Shown here: in pieces, positions 10,256 to 22,048 of the stretch
Position numbering within the stretch: the first letter of the stretch is position 1
Layout of the letters: the number at the start of each line of letters is the position of its first letter
Source: Oegoconia quadripuncta
Taxonomy: Eukaryota > Arthropoda > Insecta > Lepidoptera > Autostichidae
DNA: 64,000 nt
Direction: 5' to 3'
Assembly (NCBI GenBank): GCA_949316235.1
Contig: OX438742.1
Location: 33,300,853-33,364,852 of the forward strand
Notes under the pieces: model-generated
Databases searched by the model: none
Seen by the model: the letters and a program-made list of their open reading frames with translations, nothing else
What the model was told of the DNA's origin: nothing
Program-made: the position numbers and the translations under genes

Positions 10256-12507
10256 AGATATTGCTTTGCTCTCCGTTGCTAATCTATTTTTAACTTTTGC
10301 GTGCGAGATTTAAGATAGGTAAATAATATTCAGTGGACCAAGAGGTTAATTTTAGAGAAATTAAAAACATACATAACGTCATGAAGATGAAATTTTAGTT
10401 TCAGAAATATGACTGTTTTTCTTATTTTTTTTTGCATTCATTACGAACTAAATCGTGTTTACACTGAGTAGTTAGAAGTTCAATCATATTTTTTTCTTTT
10501 CCATACCGGTTATAATGCATTTTACCTAAGGTAATTTGTACGGATTACATAATTTTATTTAAACCTAATGGCGAATAAGTGGAAAAAACTACATTATTGT
10601 GGTAAAACAAAATATGAGTTTCTAAAGATACAAATGAACCCCGCTGTTTTAATTTTAAAAATAGTTTTAAGTCAACATTACTTGTGCAAAACTGCTTTAT
10701 TTCAATTATATTTATTTGATTTAAAACATAAAGTCTTAAATAGAAACTTACAAGTCATTTCCAATTATTCAAAAGGTACTTGACTTAGCCACAAAAAGGA
10801 AAAAACTAGTTAAAATTTTATATAGGAGACAATAATATGACATAGGAGACAGTGAATCAGGCTATTTTAGGTACTAAATGATCGGTACTGCAATCGCGAA
10901 AAAAATCAATTGTTGAAACATTTTGCAATAGAAAGAATTAAACTGTTCGGTTAGGTGTTTTATTATTCATCCCGTAGTGCAAGTTTTGAAGTTTGATGAA
11001 CTAAATTGTCATTTGAAAGAATAACAATATTTTTAGATTTCATCCTGTATAGTTTGTAACATTTATACGTGCGGCTTGGACCGTATTATTCAAAACAGTT
11101 CACACAGACACAGTTATTAATTTGTTTTATGGTTTCAGATGGTTTAGATTGAGTTTAGTTTAATTTATTAAGATTTTAAAAAGGGGTTTTTCTACGATAG
11201 TCGGACTGATCTACCCCGTACGGCTTTAGCTCAAGGCTATATTTATCACACATCTCACTTACAATGCAAATCAAAATAAACGGTTCAAATTTTTTTAATT
11301 AGATTTAATGTACTTTACTATTTTCGCACAAACTACTAAAAACTAATAAAATGTAATATTTTGATAAGAAGTGTGCTTGTTTTGTTTGTTTTTGTTAACA
11401 AATTGCTCCGTGGTTGCCGTTGTCAGGCTTGTGCACGGGAATTTTGCCAGACATGCGCGTGTGGTTTACCCCAACACATGGGTTTGTACGGTCGCTGTAG
11501 ATTATACAAGATAATTTATGATGTATTTGATTAATATCAACTCTTTGAAATTTTCTTATTTCTATCAGTGTCAGATGGTTAATACAATCTATCACATAGA
11601 AAATATCGCTGTCGAATTTTGAAGTACCATAGAAAAAAAATATTTTTGTTGTTTATAAAATTATTCTCAAATTGTTCATGGACTCTCAACAACTCCTCTA
11701 GTATCAGTAGTCCGATGATCGAACTACTGAGACTTTTTCGGCTCATCGATCGACTTCCCGAAATAAGAAATGGATGCTAGGAGCTACTATGTTCATCTGT
11801 GTGTTTTTTTTTAAGGAATGGCTACCCTTTTCCTTCAATTCTTAACAGATTTTGATAATTGTTTTTTGTTTCATAGGGTTTATTACCAGGGTGGTTCCAT
11901 ATAAATATGGTTCAGATATGTTCCGTAGATAGACAGTAAAACTTTACTGAAGTCGGTTGTTTTGGCAATTTTTGGCACATCAGTTACATAGCAATCTGTT
12001 GAAAGTTTTATTTATTAAACCTATAAGCTTAGTAATTTGTACAAAAATTTTGCATCAGACAAACCCAAATCTACTTGATCAAAACAGAAACGAACCGGCC
12101 TGAAATATTTCATATCGTGTAACTTCCTTGAGTATACTACTCAAAAACAATTGATCTAATCCTTCCGAGTGCTAATGACACGACACACGCACCACAATTA
12201 CCATACAATGAGTGCGTGCTCCCGCGCATCAATGGGTTCGAGGGTCGCCATGATTTAAAACGAGTTAATAATTTTTTGACTATTTAAAATATAATTTATC
12301 GTAATTGATAACTTAATATATTATTGTGCTAGAATATATATATTTATATCGTGCTCTTAAAAAAAACTATTTATTGAAGGGCAAAGATCTACTGGGTGTA
12401 AGAAACTCTAAAGTGTACATCAATAACTTTTACGATAAGGTCAAGTCGGAAATCCCTTTTTTTTTAACTGGAAAAGAATATCTTGTATAGAATTCTTTTT
12501 ATCTAAA
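10256..12507. other. unassigned sequence
   Basis: About 2.25 kb with no supported gene. A somewhat GC-richer island at about 11400-11510 has a short minus-strand frame (containing GKIPVHKPDNGNHG) but no splice signals or homology that I can support. Otherwise AT-rich with long T and A runs. Confidence 0.4.
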
Positions 12508-12771
12508 TCAATTAAAGCAACGTGTAAGCGATCTAACAAAACATGTTCCACGCATCTCTGTCAGAGAACTATTATCATCCCAAAGTAAAGCGCGTCCTAA
12601 CTCCCACGGTAGAAGAGTCATTCCATCTGGTTCCAAAATGGCCGGCGCACCAGCAGATTTGATAGCCCGCCGAAGATATCGTAAAGATTTGCATGCAGCG
12701 GTAATAATACATCCAGCGCTCCTATGGTAGAATACCTCATGATGCCCACGTCGGTCAACAATGTGAGGCAT
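12508..12771 (-). pseudogene. fragment of a retroelement protein (C-terminal domain)
   Basis: The minus-strand frame contains IKSAGAPAILEPDGMTLLPW and ELGRALLWDDNS. The pattern (x)RAL-x(2)-A-x-PA-x-LEP-x-G...DGLTL-x-PW-x(2)-GR-x-L-x-WD is a recurrent region of reverse-transcriptase-type elements in insects, seen by me as family knowledge rather than by a search. An overlapping frame (12618-12878) suggests a frameshift. Clade not assigned. The plus-strand piece at 1784-2043 could come from the far end of the same kind of protein. Confidence 0.5.
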
Positions 12772-15700
12772 TGCATGGAGCGCCCAACACGGCCGTGGCT
12801 ATTCGAAAGGTGGCGCGGTCGAGTAGCGTGTCTATATTGTGCGATGGTAACGCATGAAGCCATAGTACGGACTCCCAAACACCTAAAGCCAGGAGACGAT
12901 TTTTTTTTTACGGAGACGTTTTACTGAGATTATTCCATACCAATCTGTAGAGCGGCTTGTCCTACTATTTTTCTGTGATGAAAGAAAAACGGGGGGCTCA
13001 GTGTTCGGGCAAGCTACAAGCCCAGCATCCCTAGCCTTGAATAAAAAAACTATAACTCATTCGTTACAGTTTTTTATTCAAGTAGGGGAAACTCGAGCTA
13101 AAAGTTCTGTATTCAAAGTTCAAGTTCTGTATTGCGAAAGACCCAGTGCTAAGTACTGAGGACAGAAACTTCATCACAATAAAAGACAACGGTGTAACTT
13201 AATGGTAGTATCTGAAGAAGAGAACTGATCCAGTGGATTTATTGCGTATCACGTCTTTTCCTACAGTTGATTTCTTTTCGAAACGTTAGTAGTTCGGAGA
13301 TAGGTATTGACTGACAGATAAGTACAATGTATTATTATTTTCAATAGTATCAATGACATTCACTTAAATTGTCTTGATATTTTCCGTTTAAATGCTTTAA
13401 GAATAACTTTATTTAGCTTACTTACCTATAAATAAGAAAAATTCTGAAGAGCACTCATAATGCAGGAAAACCTAGTTTGCGTTTCAAAACTCCATCTTAC
13501 TAAGATAGATAGATAAGATTGCCTTTTTTAAATAAGCATACCTATATGTCCTACTTATTGTAATATTTCTCTTAATTTAACTTGAAATCAATAGAAGTGT
13601 TTGACATTATTATTATATTTAAAATTACGAAGTTTAATAATGAATAAACAGCTTGATGACATGACAAAACCAATGAATAACATGCACTTAGTTACATACG
13701 TATACTAGGTATACCTATCTTGGTTTTATATACGGCTGAAGATTATGTTGTTGTGTTAATACTTGTGCGTGCGATTGCATACAAGTTTTAACGACAAAGT
13801 GTGGGAAACAAGTGACTACAGGATTCAATGAGTGCGTTCCCGAAACGTGTGGTTGCCCTACCAACACCGATGCGCGTCGGTCTTTCACCCCGCCTTGTGT
13901 TTATTCGTCTGACTGTTCACCTCACTGCCTGCTTTCCTGTTTCAACACCGTCAATACCGTGTATATAGATATTGGTTTCGTGCATTGACAAGTGTAACAA
14001 CACTCTTAAAAGTAAATTAAGAACTTGTTTTTTAATGAAATTATTGTCAAAATATACTTAATTACTTTCCGGTGCCAGTGCAAAAAGAGAGGAGCCATCA
14101 GATTTCATACGATGCGACAGTACATCTAGTTCTGTTACTTAGTTTTGATTAAAATACACTATCAAGAACACAGGTCGGTGATGGTCCTTAATCCCCTCGC
14201 GATCGCATACACTGAAGCAAAGAAAACGATTCTCATATCATTGTTATCGTATCTGCTATAAAAACGTGATACAATTCAATTCAATCATTTTTGAGTATAA
14301 AGTATTTCTTGAAACCAGATATACTACTACTTCTAAGAGGATTTTAATATTGGGCCACACATTTCCTTTGCTCCCTAGTGTATTTTCTATCCCGCCTCGG
14401 GTCATATTACTACCGAATCGGGGGGAAAGTCACCGGGCTCTTCCATACTAAAGATAATAGAAACTATTTTGGCAGTCTACTCAAGATAGAAGAAAAGGTA
14501 GGTTAGTTGTGGTTAAAAATTATATATAATACATTCGCGTGCAACTTTCCAAAAGCCGATCCCTATCGATGGTCCTTATCGTGACTGCGTGAGTTAGGAA
14601 TACGAATCGTACCGCCATCTGTTCTCACGCATGAAAACTATTTCCACACCGAAACCAATTCACTTGTCGTAAATATGTCGATGATGCAGAACCGCGTAGA
14701 GGCATCATGATACTTGTACAATATTTAATTTACTACTCTTTTGTAGACTGTACCGGTGTACTTCTATGCAACTGAAACTTATTTGTGTGCATCGGAATAA
14801 AGTTTGCAGAACTTGTACATTCGAAATGCTCTCATGCATTGTTTAGCGCACTGGTATTAAATTCAGCAGTTCTATTGAGTATATCTAGATGGCGTGTACC
14901 TCCCATGTAGATAAATAGTAGTGTCAATCACACAAAGTGGTTTTAATCTAATGCCAACTTGTAGAAATATAGGTATATAGATGGTATGTAGATAGTTATT
15001 ACTGAACTCGATCAAAAGATGTTGTGATCTGAACTTTATAGTTACCAAGATGAGCACTTACAAGATGCAGCGACTTTGAACTACTTCCTTGGCCTATTTA
15101 AACTTACAACTCCAATGCAGGGCTGGACTGTAATCCTATTACGACTTTGCAATACCTGTTTTTGATCGGTTGTTGTTATTTGGTAGAGGAGGTAATAAAT
15201 ATAATCTGATCTTCTCGTTTATAAAATAAGTATTAATGTTTTTTTATTTTATTTAAGTCATGGTTAGGTTTGATAATACTACAATTTTCTTAATGTCTAC
15301 TCACAGTACTTACCCATGTAAGCGCACAGCAGTAAACAGGCAAATTTGCAAAAAAAACTTTGCACTCGTACCAGGAAGCAATAACCTGTATTATAATAAG
15401 CTGCGAGAATAGGCTATATAAATAGTATATTCTAGATAATCGACTTTCAGCATCTTAGACAATATACCTTATCGATTTTTTCTTTGGTTGGTTATTAAAA
15501 TACATTAAAGGTTTATATTTTTTATATGGAAAGATTAACTAGTGACTAATTTTGCTGCTGATTTTTGATGCTGATACGCCATACTATTGCTGATTTTACC
15601 GTAAGGAAAAAAATTTGGGTATATTAGGTAAGTGAAATAGAAGTTATTTGCATAGGTAGTTCTGCAATTTTTTTTTTTCAGAAACGCACGCGACTATTGA

Positions 15701-16169
15701 ATATTGATACCTATGCGAGTGGCGGGATTCCTAGGGTTCTTATCATGGGAAATTTATTTGGAACTCATATTTTCTCCAATTTTTCTTTATTTTTTTTTAT
15801 TTAACGATGTTTAAAACTTTATTCGATGATAGTTTTGAAAAAAAAAAAAGATATAGGTACCATCTAAGCCAATCCATTTCTTATTTACCTCACCTAATAT
15901 GCCCTATTTTTTTCATCTCATCCGGTATGTATGAATTATTTCGAGTTACTCAAAAGTGCAAACATCATCCAGTACTGTACGTTATAAATTCTGGTAAAAT
16001 CATTTTGTGAAATTACCGGGCGTTTTGGGGATACAAAAGATTGAATAAATAATTTTAAATTACTTACCTTGTAAAAAAATTTATAAACAAAGTATTTACA
16101 TGACTCTATTAGTATTAATCACAACTAGGGTTTTTAATTTTTAAAAAATCACCTCATATTCAATATCCT
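12772..16169. other. unassigned sequence
   Basis: About 3.4 kb without a supported gene. The stretch 13830-13990 is richer in C and ends at a TATATAG motif near 13962, but no convincing exon follows. No repeat is shared with the rest of the window. Confidence 0.35.
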
Positions 16170-16448
16170 TACACGTCATCTCAGCAATGAGAGGTATGGG
16201 CCATAATATATGACCACTTGTGCCCACTGCGCATTAGTGTATTTGTCTCAGACCAGTGGCCACTTGACAGTCAGTGTTTCAACCCGCCCCTTGGATGACA
16301 ACGCCTTGGTTTACCGACTGTCTTCACTAAACACAACCAGGGCGTGCCCTCCGAAGCACGGAAACACTCGTATTAAAATGCCACTAGTGGTCACCCATCC
16401 TTGGATTGGAGCTTTCGCGACTGCGCCACGAGTACTTCGAAGACACAT
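16170..16448 (-). repeat. SINE-like family D copy
   Basis: Landmarks are CGTGCCCTCCGAAGCACGGAA, ACTAGTGGTCACCCATCC and, at the right end, GCGACTGCGCCACGAG, which reads on the minus strand as CTCGTGGCGCAGTCGC, close to a tRNA box A. A relative lies at 51650-51895. I read it as a tRNA-derived SINE on the minus strand; body and tail are diverged. Confidence 0.6.
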
Positions 16449-16504
16449 TTTTTTAAATCAGGCACAGTCAACGGAAACGTCTATGCAATAGGGTTTTATG
16501 TCAT

Positions 16505-16605
16505 ACTAGCTTGCGCCGGCGGCTTCGCTACTACTACTACTAACTACCCACTTTATCGGGATATAAAATAAACAAACATCCAAACTTTGACATTTATAAC
16601 ATTAG
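16505..16605 (-). repeat. dispersed repeat family G, short copy
   Basis: ACTAGCTTGCGCCGGCGGCTTCGC at the left and AACAAACATCCAAACTTTGAC, then TTTATAACATTAG at the right match the two ends of the copy at 42848-43410. A (CTA)n run at 16529-16547 lies inside. Confidence 0.6.
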
Positions 16606-17137
16606 TTAGATATTTTTCCATCTACTGTGACTGAGACTCCATATCAAATTATCGTACCTACCATGAGTTGATGAGATAGAGCGTCAATATCTACCATGAG
16701 TTCACGCAAACCGCTCTCGTATATAGATACCTATGTCTGAATGTTCATCTTTATACTTTTCGATAAAGAAAATAGCTTGCGTAAATTCTTGGTAGGCCCA
16801 CACAGGTCTGACCATATGGGAGGTGGCTTCACACGCTGGTTAACTTACCTGCTTATCCACAGAGCTGCATACATCTAATAAGTTTCAGTTATTTATGAAA
16901 TAAAAAATAACTGTTTATTGTTAGAACAAATTTGCTTTTTTCATCAGTACCTACCGCTTCGTCATCACTTCTAAAGCTTGGCTTGCGGCCAAACTGGTAA
17001 TACCTAATGTTTTGTTTATAATTGTTTTTATTTCATAACTCTTTTCACAAGGATGATTTTTCACATATCGACCTAACTGATATTTTCAACGCAATATCTT
17101 CTCGTTCAAAATACTTCAGTGCTTAAAAAAAAAATGT
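16606..17137. other. unassigned sequence
   Basis: No gene or repeat recognised. Confidence 0.4.
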
Positions 17138-17540
17138 GTATTAGCTCTAATGACTTACGGCACTGAAACGTGATCTATCAATATGGGCCTCTTAACAAAG
17201 CTCACGGTCACGCAACGAGCTAAGGAGAGGGCGATGCTTGGCCTTCCACTACGAGATCGATTCAGGAATTAAAAAAACCGTAGGCCAAGCAAAGTCACCG
17301 ACGTAGCCCAGAGGATTAATAACTTGAAGTGGTAATAGGCAGGCAGCACATAGCTCGAGGAACTTATGGCTGGTGAGGTAATTAAGTATTTGAGTGGAGA
17401 CCATGCACCCAAAAATTGGGCGGACGACCTAATGTAGCCCTATGTGTCGCAGGATGCAGGCTGCTTCCAACCCGTTCAATGTGGAACTCTATGGAGGCCT
17501 ATGTTCAAAATTGGACGTCCTGTGGCTGATATTATGATGA
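17138..17540 (+). mobile_element. RTE-like LINE, degraded 3' end of the reverse transcriptase ORF and tail
   Basis: Conceptual frames give LALMTYGTET, then TVTQRAKERAMLGLPLRDR, then SKVTDVAQRINNLKW, separated by stops and frameshifts. These are the ordered C-terminal motifs of the RTE-type LINE common in Lepidoptera (QR-x-MERAMLG-x-SLRDR...RTKVTDIAQRI-x-KLKW). The tail motif GGAGGCCTATG...GACGTCCTGTGGCTGAT and a GAT-like end follow. Other copies in this window: 52798-53206, 58795-59365, 59725-59950, 61975-62125. Confidence 0.85.
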
Positions 17541-18544
17541 ATATTTTCAGTGTGAGAGTTATAATAATAACCGTTTTTATAACAAACGCAAGCATTTTAA
17601 CGTCATTACTAAATTGATTAACAGAAATGTACCAACATAGCATTTTTCATTTTAACGAAAATCATTTCATCGATTTGTATTTCCCTTAACACTATTCGCA
17701 AAATCTTATAATCATTTAGTAATCATTTGTCGAACTACATTACATCGATGGATTGCTCGAATAGTCTTTTACTCAAAAATCAACTCATACAATTATATAT
17801 CATTATTTTATTTGTTCATCAAAGCGTCTTTCCTATACTTTTAGATCAATGTAAGTTTCAGTTTATAACGAAAGTTCGATTCATCGAAAGTAATAAGATA
17901 GACTTGCACCCGCTTTAATCATTGGGTGTTTAACATCCGCTTCAGTTAAGAAATGAATTAATTATTGACAGAGTATCTGTTACGAAACCGATTCGGGGCA
18001 CCTCTCTTCCACTTGGTATTACCCTACGCCAAGAATTTTCGTGAATCGGAGGCGTGGAGGACGGCCTCCGCTAGCCCCCGAGTGTTAAGGAACAGGCAGA
18101 CGAGCGCCGAATCGGCCGACCGGGAAGACTAAATCAGTGCGGAACCGCGGCAGCCGAAGCCATCAATTTCTTGCAATGTCAGCAGCCAGCATGCATAATT
18201 GTTTACTTGCTGCATGCTTGCATGCCTATACATGCATACTGTCTATGTCTAACTTTTACCTAAAGAGTGCTGCTGTGATAACAATGACCTTCACCCACGG
18301 TGCTGCAACACGCAGCGCCTAGCTTTTTAACATAGCAGTGATATGTAAGGAGTCGTACGGGTGCATCACAAAGGGGGCAGCGCACGACTTATCACGTCTG
18401 TCACGACTATGAATTAAATCTTGCACGCAATTTGATGGACTGTCCTGACTGCAGCCCAAAAGTAGACATTCACGAGTTCCATTATAAATGTAAAGTATAA
18501 ATCTGCGAAATATCTATACTGATAATAATATTATTATAATCATA
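17541..18544. other. unassigned sequence with a GC-rich stretch
   Basis: No gene is supported. Bases 17995-18160 are clearly GC-richer than the surroundings (GGAGGCGTGGAGGACGGCCTCC is partly self-complementary). I do not recognise an rRNA or known transposon there. Confidence 0.35.
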
Positions 18545-18745
18545 AGCCACATTAGTCCACGGTTGAACACAGGTCTTTTCCAAAGCGCGCCATAGAGGTT
18601 TCCAGACGACCGACGTAGATCGTTGTTCTATTTAGAAAAATCGGGTCGACGCTTCATCCAGCGATTATCAATTTTGTTTCAGAATTTGCCACTTCAGCCT
18701 GCACGAGCAATGTCGACGATCTTGGTTCCTAAATCATATCACTTT
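18545..18745 (-). mobile_element. LINE 3' end fragment (RTE-like), degraded
   Basis: On the minus strand the sequence reads through remnants of VDIARA, DNRW-x-KRRPDFSK, DLRR, then a W-x-RPVFNRGLMW tail, the order found in RTE-like C-termini, with several stops. The plus-strand left edge AAGCCACATTAGTCCACGGT is the reversed 3' tail. Confidence 0.5.
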
Positions 18746-18974
18746 AATCCTTTCAGCGTTAATTCGACTTAGCTATTTCCAACAAGCTAAAGCGATTTTA
18801 AGCCTAATCGTATGGTCAGCATCCACGTTTCGGCCTCGTAAGTCATTAGATGAAGCACTGATTCAAAACACGTCTCCAGACTTTATGGAATTGGCAATAA
18901 GATTGGGAGGTCTGGTGAAACGATCCAAATGTTTCTCAGCCTAACTGAAGACCGTAAAGGTAGTGGATCCAGCC

Positions 18975-19045
18975 TGCGTAGCATGATTTCGTTTGTCGCA
19001 CGCGACACAGTGTGAGAGTGGGATTGTTGTATATTTCGTCCAAGC
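18975..19045. repeat. short dispersed repeat shared with 33359-33427
   Basis: Both places carry CGTAGCATGA, then CGTTTGTCGC-x-CGC, then GTGAGAGT, TTGT/ATTGGATATTT in the same order and orientation over about 70 bases. The parent element is unknown. Confidence 0.5.
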
Positions 19046-19242
19046 AAAGCTGCCAGCCAGTCATGCTTCGAAGGCTGATCTCTTATAGTCGTTATACGAA
19101 AAATCTGATCTCTTATTTCTATTACAAAAAAAAACGACAACACACACAAGGCGCAATTACTTTAATAATTGATATCTTATGAAAGAAAACACTGTAGATA
19201 ATCAATACGTATCTATACCACACTGTTAAATGAAACTTCACG

Positions 19243-19348
19243 TTTTTTATGCACAACGGGTTAGGGCTATTAACTTCAATCACACTTGTTGTTAAGTGAA
19301 GATGAGACCGAAGGCAGAAGAGTGCTCACCTGCACCCAGCGACGTACT
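19243..19348 (-). repeat. SINE family B fragment (3' part)
   Basis: TTTTTTATGCACAACGGGTT, then GTTAAGTGAAGATGAGACCG, matches the minus-strand 3' part of family B copies such as 38557-38876. The head is missing. Confidence 0.65.
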
Positions 19349-19934
19349 AAATTGGATTAATAATTAATATCGGTAAAAATTATAATCTTTTCCTTTAGAA
19401 CAATCCGGTGTCGATTGCTGTTAAACTTACAAGAAAAGTAATACAAAACTATACCCAGTATAAATTGAAAAAGCACATCAGATATATTTTATGATGAAAG
19501 ATCTAACATAGCGCCCGGAAAATACAAGATATTTCAGATTTTTTGGGTTTTTAAATACTCAAATTGTATGTCATATGACCAAAGAACAAGATTACATGGA
19601 GATTTACCCAAGATTACATAATACAGATGTTTTGTAATACAGTTGCCAGATAGTCGGGATTCGTCTGGATTCGCCCGCTACTTCATATGATGTCCTGACT
19701 CTCGACATAATATAAAATCTTTCGACAAACAAACAGTTTTTATTAGGTAAAATTTTAATTTAAATAATTTAAACTTAATGACTTTTATTAAACCGCTCCA
19801 AAGATCAAAATTGGCGGAGTCTGTAAAATTGAATGGAAAATATATGTGCAACGTAAAGTAATTATAATTAATTAACTTAATGCACCTTGAGTTAGAGTTT
19901 GATTTATCTCAAAATTGTTAATTGTTGAATAATA
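19349..19934. other. unassigned sequence
   Basis: AT-rich with no supported feature. Confidence 0.4.
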
Positions 19935-20205
19935 TTAAATAAATACTTCGGACACCTACACCATCATCTAGTCCCAAACTAAGTAAAGCTTGTACTACGG
20001 ATACTAGATAACGGATAAATATACATAAATATTTATATCTTTATATTACAACACTTTTTTGCATCTGTGTATGCAAAAAAGTAATAGTTAGCTGTTCTTA
20101 GCGCGTCGATGGCAAATTTATATAAACATCCATGATTCGCGGATTCGAACCTGCAACTGTTAGTTTCGCTGACAGGTCACTATCTACTACACCAATCGGT
20201 CATCA
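19935..20205 (-). repeat. SINE family A copy carrying an insert
   Basis: The left part (TCTAGTCCCAAACTAAG, then ACTAGATAACGG) and the right part (GGATTCGAACCTGCAACTG, then ACACCAATCGGTCATC) are the tail and tRNA-like head of family A on the minus strand. They are separated by a 77-base insert at 20039-20115. The segment between body and head is also shortened. Confidence 0.78.
20039..20115. mobile_element. 77-base insert with a perfect 12-bp hairpin inside a SINE
   Basis: The insert is flanked by identical ATTTATAT octamers (20031-20038 and 20116-20123), as a target-site duplication would give. It contains ACTTTTTTGCAT (20053-20064), a six-base loop and ATGCAAAAAAGT (20071-20082), a perfect inverted repeat. 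The octamer is AT-rich and could be partly chance. Eight-base duplications are typical of hAT-type elements, but no hAT ends are seen. Confidence 0.5.
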
Positions 20206-20295
20206 TATACCTCCAGACAACATAACTCCCAAAATTCAAACATTTTGAATATTTGTCCAAATATTTTGATCTTTCGATCTGTCAACTCTCTACAG

Positions 20296-20579
20296 CTCTT
20301 AATATCTGAAACCCACAGGTCGACCTTTTAGACTTCAATTACAGGGATCCCGCAGATGTGTAATTTCACTGGATCTCTTAACTTTCACACGGAACAAAAT
20401 AACATTGCGGGTATTGATGCTAGGCGATAGATATGTAATTTTACTGTCACAAGGATTTTTTTCCCCGATTTGGCAAGCCTAATTACAGGCCGTAACATCT
20501 GAAAACAACAGGTCGACCCTTTAGACCTTAATTTCAGGGATTCCACATGTGTAATTTTACTGGGTCTCTTAACTTTCAG
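20296..20579. repeat. local direct repeat, two units about 195 bases apart
   Basis: Unit 1 (about 20300-20387) and unit 2 (about 20493-20578) share ACAGGTCGACC, TTTTAGAC-x-TTAATT, CAGGGATTCC, TGTGTAATTT-x-ACTGG and TCTCTTAACTTTCA in the same order. A shorter match (TATGTAATTTTACTG) sits between them near 20430. The pair looks like part of a small tandem array or repeated terminal segment of an unknown element. Confidence 0.65.
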
Positions 20580-21013
20580 TTTCTTTTTTAATACGGACTG
20601 GCGGTCATTTTAATTCGAAGGCAACTAGGTGGCCTAAATGGCTGGAAAACTCTGAGGATCACTAGTCAGACCCAAATTCACCAACACTGGGGAACGGATT
20701 AGGAATAGCTCAGAGTTTCAGAGAATCCAATTTGTAACTTTCAACCTAGCCCAGTGTAGCGGCTAGGGCAAGAATCCTCCAATGAATTTAACTATATGCA
20801 ATATCCACTTACGATATTCCCACTCGAAGTTAAAATTTTAAACCATTTGAATAGACATTTCCTCCACATCATTAAACATGTCTCCTACGAAGACTATCAA
20901 ACAGCTGTATCTACAAGTTTCCAAGATTACTTCATTCAAATCAGCATTAAAGTTCGGCGCGGTAATTATGTCTGTGCCTAATATGGACAGGTATTTCAGC
21001 AATTTAGTCAGTA
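20580..21013. other. unassigned sequence
   Basis: No gene recognised. This is the upstream flank of the tRNA gene, whose promoter is internal. Confidence 0.4.
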
Positions 21014-21085
21014 GGGGATGTAGCTCAGTGGTAGAGCGTTCGCTTTGCATGTGAAAGGCCCCGGGTTCGATCCCCGGCATCTCCA
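21014..21085 (+). tRNA. tRNA-Ala (UGC anticodon)
   Basis: All four arms can be folded. The acceptor GGGGATG pairs with CATCTCC (one G-T pair), the D arm is GCTC/GAGC around AGTGGTA, the anticodon stem TTCGC/GTGAA closes the loop TTTGCAT with anticodon TGC at 21046-21048, and the T arm CCGGG/CCCGG closes TTCGATC. Box A (TAGCTCAGTGGTAGAGCG) and box B (GGTTCGATCC) are intact. There is no intron and CCA is not encoded. A TTTTT pol III terminator starts four bases after the discriminator A. Unlike the SINE heads it has a complete cloverleaf and no SINE body follows. Confidence 0.97.
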
Positions 21086-21088
21086 AAC

Positions 21089-21093
21089 TTTTT
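21089..21093 (+). terminator. pol III terminator of tRNA-Ala
   Basis: A run of five T directly after the tRNA; a longer T-run from about 21099 could act as backup. Confidence 0.8.
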
Positions 21094-21292
21094 AATCATT
21101 TTTTTTTTCATAACGCTGGAATAAATCTACTACGTATTATTATAATGTTTGACACTGGACGGATTTGTATGGATTTGGTTGGTAAATTAAAGGCAAATTT
21201 TTTGCTGGACCGATTTTGAAGAAATGTTCCACGTAAACGCTATCTGTGTTTTAAACATTTTGATTATTTATTTATTTTATGGCCTATACAAT

Positions 21293-21440
21293 ACGGAGAT
21301 TGCGGTTACGCTTCCCAGCGAGAAATATGTTTAGTACTCGGATTTCGTGGACTGGCCGCCAAGCTATAAGTTCCGGATGAACCAGCTGCCAACTTCTTTA
21401 CACACATCAAGTATGATTGAGGCCAGGAGTTACAGGTGCA
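21293..21440 (+). repeat. SINE family B, deleted and diverged copy
   Basis: TTCCCAGCGAGAAATATGTTTAGTACTCGG matches the region after box B in family B (compare 45640-45675) and ACATCAAGTATGATTGAGGCC matches its 3' part; the middle is missing. Confidence 0.5.
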
Positions 21441-21974
21441 GAAATAATTAAAGAAAAGCTACCGCGCTCATTATTATTATGGTTACATATTTAAAACCAT
21501 AATCATTGATCCAATTTAAACTTAAATGTACTTGAGTATAGAACCTCGCCCAATACCTACCTAGTTTGTTAGTAATAAATATAAAATAAATTAAGATTTG
21601 AATAGCAAAACGTGGTAATTGTATTAGTAGAGACCTTTCATCGAGATTTTCCAGGGCGATGGAGATTTCACCCCCAACTTCGTAAAATGTTTGTAAATTG
21701 ATCGTAATAAAGATAAATGAATGGATTTTGGGATTATATCCTAACTGAGCGTATAATATTACTCGACATTTTATTACGTGAAAATATATAAGGGGGTGGG
21801 CCCATTGCTAATAATTTGTAAATCAAACATTGGTCTGACATCGTCATAATAATTTAATCACGTACCTACGTGATTCTGGAATACACAAAGTGTAATTCAG
21901 CTATTTTAACAATGTGAAAAAAATATGCTAAAATAGTGCCAAATAGAACCCAAACTAGCAAAAAACTTTTAATG
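21441..21974. other. unassigned sequence
   Basis: No gene or repeat recognised. Confidence 0.4.
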
Positions 21975-22048
21975 TAGAACACCCAAACGTTTTAGTTTGG
22001 GATATCACTGACCACCCCATTTGGGATAAAGGGCGTGACTTTATGTAT
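21975..22048 (+). repeat. dispersed repeat family E, fragment
   Basis: CACCCAAACGTTTTAGTTTGG, then ATATCACTGACCACCCCATT, matches the end of 41884-42135 and includes a small CCAAAC...GTTTGG inverted repeat. Confidence 0.6.

Noticed and set aside
12618..12927. Overlapping frames on both strands near 12.7 kb as independent genes
   Set aside because: The minus-strand 12508-12771 frame carries the recognisable retroelement motif; the others are shadows or frameshifted remains of it.
13955..13990. TATA-like motif near 13962 as a promoter
   Set aside because: TATATAG in AT-rich DNA is common, and no exon, initiator or open frame follows.
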